Shown: positions 1 through 5,893, numbered from the stretch's first letter. The stretch: 8,259 nucleotides of DNA from Porphyrobacter sp. UBA7686 (GCA_002482865.1 DLGU01000162.1:839-9097); one strand, 5' to 3'. A program made the numbers and translations. Notes: a model not told the origin generated them from the letters alone.

Positions 1-119
1 GCAATGAAGCTTTCGATTTCGAGGTTCGAGGCCGCCAGCAGCTTGATCGCCTGCTGCAACTGCGGCGTCATCACCAGCGATTGCGATTGCCTCAGGTCAA
101 GGCGGGGACCTAATGCCAC
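1..119 (-). CDS. rpoN: RNA polymerase sigma-54 factor, N-terminal fragment
   Basis: This is the first 39 codons of rpoN; the rest lies beyond the left edge. RpoN directs RNA polymerase to -24/-12 promoters and needs AAA+ activators to melt DNA. The reading begins (M)ALGPRLDLRQSQSLVMTPQL and continues QQAIKLLAASNLEIESFI, the hallmark glutamine- and leucine-rich region I that contacts activators. The start is GTG at 119-117. An in-frame TAG at 125-123 excludes any longer form, and AGGTG (130-126) lies 6 nt upstream as a good ribosome-binding site. It follows lptB on the same strand, an order known in many alphaproteobacteria, but a 95-bp palindromic repeat separates the two. Identification is firm from the N-terminal motif; domains II and III cannot be seen. 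Confidence 0.93.
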   Translation of the reverse strand, partial: MALGPRLDLRQSQSLVMTPQLQQAIKLLAASNLEIESFI

Positions 120-125
120 GGGCTA

Positions 126-130
126 CACCT
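126..130 (-). promoter_or_regulatory. Ribosome-binding site of rpoN
   Basis: AGGTG on the minus strand lies 6 nt before the GTG start. It supports a non-ATG start for rpoN and lies only 4 nt from the edge of the palindromic repeat at 135-229. Confidence 0.65.
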
Positions 131-134
131 AAAC

Positions 135-229
135 CCGTTCGTGCTGAGCCTGTCGAAGCACCGTTCTTCTTCTCTCGGCTGGGACTGGCAGAAGAAAAAG
201 CGGCCCTTCGACAAGCTCAGGGCGAACGG
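135..229. repeat. Palindromic repeat doublet, type A copy 1
   Basis: The element is bounded by perfect 7-bp inverted ends, CCGTTCG (135-141) and CGAACGG (223-229). Inside are two 21-nt hairpins in inverted orientation: 141-161 with stem GTGCT/AGCAC, and 203-223 with stem GCCCT/AGGGC. Their 11-nt loops (GAGCCTGTCGA and TCGACAAGCTC) are complementary except for one base, so the whole element can also fold as one long stem of about 24 bp. It nearly fills the lptB/rpoN gap: 12 nt from the lptB stop codon and 4 nt from the rpoN ribosome-binding site. Copy 2 is at 4853-4945. Such elements are widespread in sphingomonad genomes and often produce false peptides; transposition by a REP-type transposase is inference. 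Confidence 0.88.
192..223 (-). terminator. Possible intrinsic terminator or attenuator between lptB and rpoN
   Basis: Read on the minus strand, the direction of lptB and rpoN, the hairpin GCCCT/AGGGC (223-203) is followed by CGC and then TTTTTCTT (199-192). A stem followed by a T tract fits a weak rho-independent terminator formed by one half of the repeat. The 5-bp stem with an 11-nt loop is weak for the class, so partial attenuation is likelier than full termination. Confidence 0.35.
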
Positions 230-241
230 AGGTGGGACGCA

Positions 242-1018
242 TCACAACGTGAAGCTCTCGCCCAGATACAAACGCCGCACGTTCTCGTCCGCGACCAGTT
301 CCTGGGGGGAACCCGCGAATAGCACCTGGCCGCCATAGATGATGCAGGCGCGGTCAACGATATCCAGCGTCTCGCGCACGTTGTGATCGGTGATCAGCAC
401 GCCGATACCGCGCTGCTTGAGGTCCTTAACCAGATCGCGGATGTCGCTGATCGAGAGCGGGTCGATCCCCGCGAACGGCTCGTCCAGCAGCATGATCGAA
501 GGCTTGGCCGCCAAGGCGCGCGCAATCTCGCAGCGCCGCCGCTCCCCGCCCGATAGCGCCATCGCCGGCGATTCGCGCAGGCGGGTAAGGCCGAATTCGT
601 CGAGCAGCCGTTCCAACTCGGACGCGCGGGTGGCGGCATCAGGCTCACCCAGTTCGAGCACGCAGGCGATGTTCTGTTCCACCGTCATCCCGCGAAAGAT
701 GCTGGTTTCCTGCGGCAGATAGCCCAGCCCGAGGATCGCGCGGCGATACATCGGCAGCTTGGTCACATCCTCGCCGTCCATCAGGATGCGGCCCGAGTCC
801 GGCTTCACCAGCCCCATGATCGAATAGAAGCAGGTGGTCTTGCCCGCACCATTGGGGCCAAGCAGGCCGAACACCTCGCCCTTGGCCACGCTGAACGATA
901 TATCGGTCAGCACCGCGCGCTTGTCATAGCTCTTGGCGATCGAGATCACTTCAAGCCCGCTGCCGAGCGGCTGAACCGGCGCTGCCTCGCTGGGCGGATC
1001 GGAAAGGGTCGTGGTCAT
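242..1018 (-). CDS. lptB: LPS export ABC transporter ATP-binding protein LptB
   Basis: LptB is the cytoplasmic ATPase that powers LptFG to extract lipopolysaccharide from the inner membrane and pass it along the Lpt bridge. From the chosen ATG at 1018 the protein has 258 residues, normal for the family. ABC motifs appear in order: Walker A GPNGAGKTT (54-62), Q-loop LPQE with Q103, signature LSGGE (155-159), Walker B IMLLDEP (175-181) and switch histidine H212 in TDHNV. The FRGMTVEQN stretch after the Q-loop is typical of LptB. A 30-residue extension to a GTG at 1108 is open but begins right after a stop codon and has no visible ribosome-binding site. Residues 1-20 are variable and proline/alanine-rich. 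rpoN follows on the same strand; lptA and lptC, often next to lptB in other bacteria, are not upstream here. Identification is very secure, the start less so. Confidence 0.95.
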   Translation of the reverse strand: MTTTLSDPPSEAAPVQPLGSGLEVISIAKSYDKRAVLTDISFSVAKGEVFGLLGPNGAGKTTCFYSIMGLVKPDSGRILMDGEDVTKLPMYRRAILGLGYLPQETSIFRGMTVEQNIACVLELGEPDAATRASELERLLDEFGLTRLRESPAMALSGGERRRCEIARALAAKPSIMLLDEPFAGIDPLSISDIRDLVKDLKQRGIGVLITDHNVRETLDIVDRACIIYGGQVLFAGSPQELVADENVRRLYLGESFTL

Positions 1019-1205
1019 GTGACTGCGAGCTTTAGCAGCCTTCGAGCCGCAGAAAAGGGGCGCAAGGTGTTTGGCAGGATTTTTGCTTAGTCGCCTCGTG
1101 TCGAACACTTACTGGCGCAACGTCAGACAAAGCCCGCGTCATTTGAGCAGGTTGTGCCTTGTTCTGTGCGTTTGGCGCAACAAAATGGCGGATTTCCGCG
1201 CCTTC

Positions 1206-1234
1206 TTGCAACCTTGGAGAAGCTTTGCGATACT
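1206..1234 (+). promoter_or_regulatory. Possible sigma-70 promoter of the membrane-protein gene
   Basis: TTGCAA (1206-1211, 4 of 6 matches to TTGACA) is followed, after exactly 17 nt, by GATACT (1229-1234, 4 of 6 matches to TATAAT). This would start transcription near 1241, about 30 nt before the ATG. It lies in the 252-nt gap between divergent genes (1019-1270). A short palindrome GCGGATTTCCGC (1188-1199) just upstream could be an operator, but that is a guess. No convincing lptB promoter was found on the other strand of this gap. Confidence 0.35.
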
Positions 1235-1270
1235 GCCCGCATCACAACAGACCGTTGGGGAGCGGCCAGC

Positions 1271-1648
1271 ATGATGAAATCCAATGAGCAGGGCAAAAGC
1301 CAGGCACTGTCCGCCACGCGGGCGCGGGACTGGCGCAAGGCGATGAGCGATCATGTCGCTTACGGCCTGCTGGTCTACACCGCGCTGCAAATCTTCGTGA
1401 CGGTCAAGGCGCTGGCGGAGGGCACGTCGAGCCTGCTGCCCTATCTCGCGCTGATCGTGCTGGTGGCCGGGATCATCCCGGTGTGCCGTTGGTTCGAAAA
1501 GCGCTGGTCGGTGCTGAGCGATGCCGAAGCGATCGACCCCTCCTACGCCCCCGCCTTCAAACGCGACGTGATGACGCTGTGGGCGCTGGCGATCGGGCTG
1601 CCCTTCGGTCTGACGCTGGTGTTCAAGGCGTTGTTGAGCGTGTTTTAA
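1271..1648 (+). CDS. Small three-helix membrane protein, function unknown
   Basis: I do not recognise this 125-residue protein. It begins MMKSNEQGKS with a polar N-terminus of about 27 residues rich in charged groups. Three hydrophobic stretches follow: about 28-48 (HVAYGLLVYTALQIFVTVKAL), 54-74 (LLPYLALIVLVAGIIP and on) and 99-121 (VMTLWALAIGLPFGLTLVF). The loop after helix 2 is charged (RWFEKRW) and is followed by an acidic segment, SDAEAIDP. No catalytic motif is visible. ATG at 1271 is preferred because GGAG (1259-1262) lies 8 nt upstream; ATG at 1274 is also possible, and an open frame back to 1154 has no comparable site. It stands alone, divergent from lptB and convergent with ppa, with a plausible promoter at 1206-1234. 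Codon use matches its neighbours, so it is probably a genuine lineage-conserved inner-membrane protein. Confidence 0.75.
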   Translation: MMKSNEQGKSQALSATRARDWRKAMSDHVAYGLLVYTALQIFVTVKALAEGTSSLLPYLALIVLVAGIIPVCRWFEKRWSVLSDAEAIDPSYAPAFKRDVMTLWALAIGLPFGLTLVFKALLSVF

Positions 1649-1669
1649 GGACGGAGTTCTCACTCCTTC

Positions 1670-1760
1670 CCCGCCCCGGGCTTGACCCGGGGCCCAGCTC
1701 TCTTTTCCGCACCCATTCTTATCGCCAAGAAGCGGGGCCCCGGGTCAAGCCCGGGGCGGG
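1670..1760. repeat. Palindromic repeat doublet, type C; possible bidirectional terminator
   Basis: Two perfect 26-nt inverted arms (1670-1695 and 1735-1760) flank a 39-nt centre. Each arm contains a self-complementary 21-nt hairpin: 1673-1693 with stem GCCCCGGG/CCCGGGGC and loop CTTGA, and its exact inverse at 1737-1757. With their pyrimidine heads (TTCCCC and CTTCCC) the element spans about 97 bp. It fills the gap between two converging genes, 21 nt after the stop of the membrane-protein gene and 12 nt from the ppa stop, so it could end transcription from both sides, although no long T tract follows either arm. The motif GGGCTTGACCCGG is common in sphingomonad intergenic repeats. Its size, loop and spacing match the other doublets in the window. 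Confidence 0.88.
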
Positions 1761-1772
1761 AAGAAGCATCCC

Positions 1773-2306
1773 TTACTTTCCGGCGTTATACCGCTCGATC
1801 GCCTCAATGGTGATCTGACGCGCTTCGGCGGCGTCGCCCCACTTGCCCACGCGCACCCACTTTTCGGCTTCCAGATCCTTGTAGTGGGTGAAGAAGTGCT
1901 CGATCTGCTGGAAGATGATCGAGGGCAGATCGCTCGTTTCAACCACGTCGGCGTAGTAGGGGAAGGTCTCTTTCACCGGCACGCAGATCAGCTTTTCATC
2001 GCCGCCCTGCTCGTCTTCGAGATTCAGCACCCCGATGGGCCGCGCACGCACCACGCAGCCGGGAATGAAGGGCGAGCGCGAGATCACCAGCGCATCCAGC
2101 GGATCGCCATCAGGGCTCAGCGTGTGCGGCACGAAGCCGTAATTCGCCGGATAGCGCATCGGCGTGTGCAGGATGCGGTCAACAAACAGCGCGCCGCTTT
2201 CTTTGTCGAATTCATACTTCACCGGCTCGCCGCCAGTCGGCACTTCGATGATGACGTTGAGATCGTCGGGCGGATTGACGCCGGTGGGGATCTTGTCGAT
2301 GCGCAT
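1773..2306 (-). CDS. ppa: Inorganic pyrophosphatase (family I, soluble)
   Basis: This enzyme hydrolyses pyrophosphate to two phosphates in the cytoplasm and so drives tRNA charging, nucleic acid synthesis and other pyrophosphate-releasing reactions forward. At 177 residues it has the usual length of bacterial family I enzymes (about 175). The active-site signature DGDPLDAL (D66, D68, D71) is intact, as are upstream E21, K30, E32 and the RYPANYGFVP segment, and the later acidic segment LEDEQGGDEK with D103 and K105. The ATG at 2306 directly precedes the conserved RIDKIPTG start; the ribosome-binding site is weak (AAGAG about 8 nt upstream on the minus strand). It is divergent from hisS with a 104-nt gap and convergent with the membrane-protein gene across the type C repeat. 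Confidence 0.97.
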   Translation of the reverse strand: MRIDKIPTGVNPPDDLNVIIEVPTGGEPVKYEFDKESGALFVDRILHTPMRYPANYGFVPHTLSPDGDPLDALVISRSPFIPGCVVRARPIGVLNLEDEQGGDEKLICVPVKETFPYYADVVETSDLPSIIFQQIEHFFTHYKDLEAEKWVRVGKWGDAAEARQITIEAIERYNAGK

Positions 2307-2410
2307 GGTCGGTCTCTTTATGGCTTGCGAATGAGAGAGGTAACGCGCGGGCCCTTAATGCGTGCCGCAGGATTGCGAAAGAGCCTGCGTAAGCCTAATC
2401 GCGCAGCCCT

Positions 2411-3646
2411 ATGAGCAAGAAAACCCCGCAAGCCATACGCGGCACCCAGGACATCTTCGGCGCCGATGCCGAAGCTTTCGCCTTCGTGGTCGAGACCTTC
2501 GAGCGCGTGCGGCGGCTGTATCGGTTCCGCCGGGTGGAAATGCCGGTGTTCGAAAAGACCGAGGTTTTCGCGCGGAGCTTGGGCGAGACAACCGATGTGG
2601 TCTCGAAGGAGATGTATTCCTTCGACGACCGCGGCGGCGAGAGCCTCACCCTGCGCCCCGAATTCACCGCAGGGATCGCCCGCGCGTTCCTCACCAACGG
2701 CTGGCAGCAATATGCGCCGCTGAAGGTGGCAACCCACGGCCCGCTGTTCCGCTACGAGCGCCCGCAAAAGGGCCGCTACCGCCAGTTCCACCAGATCGAC
2801 GCCGAAGTGATCGGCGCGGCCGAGCCGCAGGCGGATGTCGAACTGCTGGCGATGGCGGATCAGCTGCTGAAGGAGCTGGGGATCCATGATGTGACGCTGC
2901 ACCTCAACACGCTGGGCGATGCAGCAAGTCGTGACGCATGGCGGGCGGCGCTGATAGACTACTTCCGCGCCGTGAAGGATCAGCTGTCCGAAGAATCGCA
3001 AGAGCGGCTGGAGAAGAACCCGCTGCGGATTCTGGATTCCAAGGACCCCCGCGACAAGGCGTTCCTGCCCGATGCGCCGAAGATCGATGCGTTTTTGTCG
3101 GAAGAGGCCAGCGCCTTTTTCGCCGCTGTTACGAGCGGGCTGGATGCAGCAGGCGTGAAGTGGGTGCGCGCGGAAGGCCTCGTGCGCGGGCTCGACTACT
3201 ATCGCCACACAGCGTTTGAATTTATTCCCGATGAGGGCGGCGCATCGGCAGCGGCTTTGGGGTCGCAGAGCACGGTCCTGGCCGGCGGGCGCTATGACGG
3301 GCTGATGGAGTCTTTGGGTGGCGCGCCGACCCCTGCGGTCGGCTGGGCTGCGGGGATCGAGCGGCTGGCTATGCTGGTGGGCGCGCGGGAGGAAGAGCCT
3401 GCGGACCTCATCATCGTGGTTGAGGATGACGCGCGGCTTGCCGAGGCGATTGGCCACATGCGTGCGGCCCGGTCTGCTGGATTCTCGGCAGAACTCATTG
3501 CTTCGGGCTCGCCGAGGAAGCGCTACGACAAGGCTATGAAGCGCTCCCACAGGGTCATTCTATCCCTTCAGCCCAATTTTGAGCACCGCTACTCAGGCGA
3601 CGATCTAGCGCCGGAAGTGTTGGGTGTGATCGGCATGCATCGTTAG
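2411..3646 (+). CDS. hisS: Histidine-tRNA ligase
   Basis: HisRS activates histidine with ATP and charges tRNA-His; it works as a cytoplasmic dimer. The 411-residue protein is close to the usual length. Class II motifs are in order: motif 1 around 39-70 ([15 protein letters not shown]), motif 2 [16 protein letters not shown] (113-128, with R114 and E116), the HisRS-specific segments [13 protein letters not shown] (259-271) and AGGRYDGL (291-298), and motif 3 [12 protein letters not shown] (308-319). The C-terminal anticodon-binding domain begins near 331 but its last 35 or so residues (from [10 protein letters not shown]) do not show the usual ending of the family. The ATG at 2411 fits the conserved [15 protein letters not shown] start although no strong ribosome-binding site precedes it. 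It is divergent from ppa and heads the run hisS-prfA-prmC, with a palindromic repeat starting 5 nt after its stop codon. Confidence 0.97.
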   Translation: MSKKTPQAIRGTQDIFGADAEAFAFVVETFERVRRLYRFRRVEMPVFEKTEVFARSLGETTDVVSKEMYSFDDRGGESLTLRPEFTAGIARAFLTNGWQQYAPLKVATHGPLFRYERPQKGRYRQFHQIDAEVIGAAEPQADVELLAMADQLLKELGIHDVTLHLNTLGDAASRDAWRAALIDYFRAVKDQLSEESQERLEKNPLRILDSKDPRDKAFLPDAPKIDAFLSEEASAFFAAVTSGLDAAGVKWVRAEGLVRGLDYYRHTAFEFIPDEGGASAAALGSQSTVLAGGRYDGLMESLGGAPTPAVGWAAGIERLAMLVGAREEEPADLIIVVEDDARLAEAIGHMRAARSAGFSAELIASGSPRKRYDKAMKRSHRVILSLQPNFEHRYSGDDLAPEVLGVIGMHR

Positions 3647-3651
3647 CCACT

Positions 3652-3746
3652 CTCGTCACCCTGAACTCGTTTCAGGGTCCATCGCGCCGCTCATACCGCG
3701 GCCCGAAGCTGCGAAATGGATGCTGAATCAAGTTCAGCATGACGAG
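3652..3746. repeat. Palindromic repeat doublet, type B
   Basis: The element has perfect 7-bp inverted ends, CTCGTCA (3652-3658) and TGACGAG (3740-3746). It contains two 21-nt hairpins: 3658-3678 with stem ACCCTGAA/TTCAGGGT and loop CTCGT, and 3720-3740 with stem ATGCTGAA/TTCAGCAT and loop TCAAG. Both stems are 8 bp and perfect although their sequences differ at compensating positions. The unit is 95 bp, the same length as type A copy 1. It starts 5 nt after the hisS stop codon and ends 18 nt before the prfA ATG, so it forms nearly the whole gap. Neither hairpin is followed by a T tract, so it does not look like a terminator. Confidence 0.88.
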
Positions 3747-3764
3747 TGAGAGAAGAAAACAACC

Positions 3765-4832
3765 ATGCAAATCCCCCCCGAACGCCTTGAACAGATCGCG
3801 CACCGCTTTGCGGAGCTGGAAGCGCGCATGGCGTCGGGCACGCTGGAGGGCGAGGCCTTTGTCCGCGCCAGCCGCGACTATGCGGAACTCGAACCCGTCG
3901 CCAAGATCGCGGCCGAGGTGAAATCCGCGCGCGAGGAAATGGCGGGGCTGGCCGACATGCTCGCCGACCCCGAGATGAAGGCCATGGCGGAGGACGAGCT
4001 CGCCCAGATCAAGGCCACCCTCCCCGATCTCGAACGCCGCCTCGCCATCGCGCTGCTGCCGCGCGACTCCGCCGATGCCAAGCCCGCGATGCTTGAAATC
4101 CGCGCCGGGACGGGCGGTGATGAAGCCGCGCTGTTCGCCGCCGACCTCTACCGGATGTATGAACGCTACGCCGCCGAGCAGGGCTGGAAGGTCGAAGCGG
4201 TCAGCATCAACGCCTCGGACATCGGCGGGTTCAAGGAAGTGATCGCCAACGTCACCGGCACCGGCGTCTTCGCCAAGCTGAAGTTCGAAAGCGGCGTTCA
4301 CCGCGTCCAGCGCGTCCCCGTGACCGAAAGCGGCGGGCGCATCCACACCTCGGCGGCGACCGTGGCGGTGCTCCCCGAGCCGGACGAGGTGGATGTCTCG
4401 ATCGAGGAGAAAGACCTCAAGATCGACGTTTACCGCGCGTCAGGTGCAGGCGGCCAGCACGTCAACACCACCGATTCGGCGGTGCGGATCACCCACCTGC
4501 CGACCGGCACCGTGGTGACCTGTCAGGACGGGCGCAGCCAGCACAAGAACAAGGAAAAGGCGATGCAGGTGCTGCGCACGCGGCTCTACGATGCCCAGCG
4601 TGAGGCCACGCAGGGCGCGGAGGCCGAGGCGCGCAAGGCGATGGTCGGCTCCGGGGATCGCTCAGAACGCATCCGCACCTATAACTTCCCCCAAGGCCGC
4701 GTCACCGATCACCGGATCGGGCTGACGTTGCACAAGCTGGAGGAAGTGCTCGCCGGGCCGGGGCTAGGCGAGTTGGTCGACGCGCTGATCGCCGAGGACG
4801 AGGGCAAGCGGCTGGCGGCGCTGGCGGAATAG
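3765..4832 (+). CDS. prfA: Peptide chain release factor 1
   Basis: RF1 recognises UAA and UAG in the ribosomal A site and triggers peptide release. The 355-residue length is typical. Domain order is clear: a helical N-terminal domain (about 1-105), then [13 protein letters not shown] (113-125), the stop-codon-reading loop [14 protein letters not shown] with the PxT tripeptide P185-V186-T187, which marks RF1 rather than RF2 (SPF), and the catalytic GGQ loop SGAGGQHVN (226-234, with Q231). The downstream stretch [14 protein letters not shown] and the [18 protein letters not shown] segment are also standard. No RF2-style programmed frameshift is present. The start is ATG at 3765 with a purine-rich GAGAGAAG (3748-3755) as ribosome-binding site. 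prmC, whose product methylates Q231, follows 76 nt downstream across a type A repeat. Confidence 0.97.
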   Translation: MQIPPERLEQIAHRFAELEARMASGTLEGEAFVRASRDYAELEPVAKIAAEVKSAREEMAGLADMLADPEMKAMAEDELAQIKATLPDLERRLAIALLPRDSADAKPAMLEIRAGTGGDEAALFAADLYRMYERYAAEQGWKVEAVSINASDIGGFKEVIANVTGTGVFAKLKFESGVHRVQRVPVTESGGRIHTSAATVAVLPEPDEVDVSIEEKDLKIDVYRASGAGGQHVNTTDSAVRITHLPTGTVVTCQDGRSQHKNKEKAMQVLRTRLYDAQREATQGAEAEARKAMVGSGDRSERIRTYNFPQGRVTDHRIGLTLHKLEEVLAGPGLGELVDALIAEDEGKRLAALAE

Positions 4833-4852
4833 GCCCAAACCTCGCATAGCTT

Positions 4853-4945
4853 CCGTTCGTGCTGAGCTTGTCGAAGCACCGCTTTTCTTTTTTGCGTGCG
4901 AGGCCAAAGTGAAGGACGTCCCTTCGACAAGCTCAGGGCGAACGG
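4853..4945. repeat. Palindromic repeat doublet, type A copy 2
   Basis: This is the second copy of the element at 135-229, here 93 bp, with the same 7-bp ends CCGTTCG (4853-4859) and CGAACGG (4939-4945). Hairpin 1 (4859-4879) has stem GTGCT/AGCAC; hairpin 2 (4919-4939) has stem CCCT/AGGG. Their 11-nt loops, GAGCTTGTCGA and TCGACAAGCTC, are perfectly complementary. The element starts 20 nt after the prfA stop codon and its right half runs into the open frame of prmC, where it would encode VPSTSSGRT if the upstream GTG is used. Confidence 0.88.
4859..4893 (+). terminator. Possible intrinsic terminator or attenuator between prfA and prmC
   Basis: Hairpin 1 of the repeat (GTGCT/AGCAC, 11-nt loop) is followed by CGC and the T-rich run TTTTCTTTTTT (4883-4893). 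This resembles a rho-independent terminator in the direction of transcription and could lower read-through from prfA into prmC. The short stem makes strong termination doubtful. The equivalent half of copy 1 has a similar T tract in the direction of lptB-rpoN. Confidence 0.4.
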
Positions 4946-5781
4946 ATGTGGTGGTGGGCGACGCCATCCGTGCCGCCGCAGACCGCCTCGCGGCCACGAG
5001 TGACACCGCGCGTCTCGATGCCGAATTGCTGATGGCCCACGCGCTCGGGCTCACTCGCTCCGATATGCTCCTGAGGGCGATGCGTGAGCCCGCGCCTGAA
5101 GCTTTCGCGGCGCTGATCGAACGCCGCGCAGGGCACGAGCCCGTCGCCCATATCACCGGCGAGGCGGAGTTCTACGGCCTCACGCTGGCCGTCACCCCCG
5201 CGACGCTGATCCCCCGGGGGGATAGCGAGACGTTGATCGAAGCGGCGTTGGAACACGTTTGCGAACACGGGCGCGAACAGGGCCGGGTGGTGGACCTTGG
5301 CACGGGCTCAGGCGCGCTGCTGCTCGCTATGCTGGCGAAACGCGAAGGCTGGGAGGGGGTCGGCATTGACGCCTCAGACAATGCGCTGGCGGTGGCGACA
5401 GGCAATGCTGCCGCGCTCGGGCTGGCGCAGCGTAGCGCATGGTATCATCGCAACTGGCACACGCCCGGCTGGGCTGAGGATCTCGGCACCTTCGACCTTG
5501 TCTTGTGCAACCCGCCCTATGTCGAGATGGACGCGCAGCTTGAGCCGCAGGTGCGCGATCATGAGCCTGCCAGCGCGCTGTTCGCCGGGCCGGAGGGGCT
5601 GGATGATTACCGCGTCCTGATCCCGCAATTGCGCGCTCTGCTGAACCCGGATGGCATCGCGATCCTCGAGATCGGCGCGACTCAGGCCGAGGCTGTCGGT
5701 GCGCTGGCGGCGGCATCGGGCTTTGCAACGACGCTGCGCCGTGACCTCGCCGGCCGGCCCCGTGCGCTGATTCTCATGTGA
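4909..5781 (+). CDS. prmC: Release factor glutamine N5-methyltransferase PrmC
   Basis: PrmC transfers a methyl group from S-adenosylmethionine to the GGQ glutamine of RF1 and RF2, raising termination efficiency. The helical N-terminal domain includes RLDAELLMAHALG (35-47) and HEPVAHITGEAEFYG (76-90). The methyltransferase domain has motif I VVDLGTGSGALLLAML (127-142), the acidic VGIDAS (151-156) and the catalytic NPPY (201-204, in LVLCNPPYVE). The segment usually reading IPRPDTE is IPRGDSE here (glycine at 104). The start is uncertain: GTG at 4909 has GAGG 5 nt upstream and gives 290 residues, but residues 4-13 would come from the palindromic repeat. GTG codons at 4948, 4951 and 4954 would give about 275-277 residues, closer to the E. 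coli enzyme, with AGGG (4935-4938) upstream. No ATG lies nearby. Function is secure. Confidence 0.93.
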   Translation: MKDVPSTSSGRTDVVVGDAIRAAADRLAATSDTARLDAELLMAHALGLTRSDMLLRAMREPAPEAFAALIERRAGHEPVAHITGEAEFYGLTLAVTPATLIPRGDSETLIEAALEHVCEHGREQGRVVDLGTGSGALLLAMLAKREGWEGVGIDASDNALAVATGNAAALGLAQRSAWYHRNWHTPGWAEDLGTFDLVLCNPPYVEMDAQLEPQVRDHEPASALFAGPEGLDDYRVLIPQLRALLNPDGIAILEIGATQAEAVGALAAASGFATTLRRDLAGRPRALILM

Positions 5782-5893
5782 CAGAAAAGCAAGGCAGGGC
5801 TTGGCAAACCGCTTTGGCATCGCTACGTCCGCGAAAGGCCAGATGATCTGCGAAGGGCGCAAATCGCTGAGCCAAGCTCCTAAACTCAGCTGA

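Noticed and set aside
113..338. Two short plus-strand open frames (69 and 65 codons) between rpoN and lptB
   Set aside because: They translate the palindromic repeat (peptides like LSLSKH, FDKLRANG and LRQAQGER are well-known false products of such repeats) and run over the end of lptB.
1019..1108. N-terminal extension of lptB to a GTG at 1108
   Set aside because: The extra 30 residues have no LptB likeness, the GTG follows a stop codon directly and no ribosome-binding site precedes it. The ATG at 1018 gives the normal family length.
1483..1818. 111-codon plus-strand open frame spanning the end of the membrane-protein gene
   Set aside because: Its RPGLDPGP-like peptide is a translation of the type C palindrome, a common false annotation, and it overlaps two better genes.
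2371..2401. TTGCGA and CCTAAT/TAATCG as a hisS promoter
   Set aside because: The -10 candidates match poorly or need a 15-nt spacer, and the transcript would begin only a few bases before the ATG.
2318..3550. Open frame of 410 codons antisense to hisS
   Set aside because: It mirrors a gene with all class II synthetase motifs and has Arg/His/Ala-rich shadow composition with no recognisable domain.
5800..5818. TTGGCA repeated 7 nt apart, resembling a sigma-54 -24/-12 site
   Set aside because: The GG is not followed by GC at the required 10-nt distance, so it fails the sigma-54 consensus despite rpoN being nearby.
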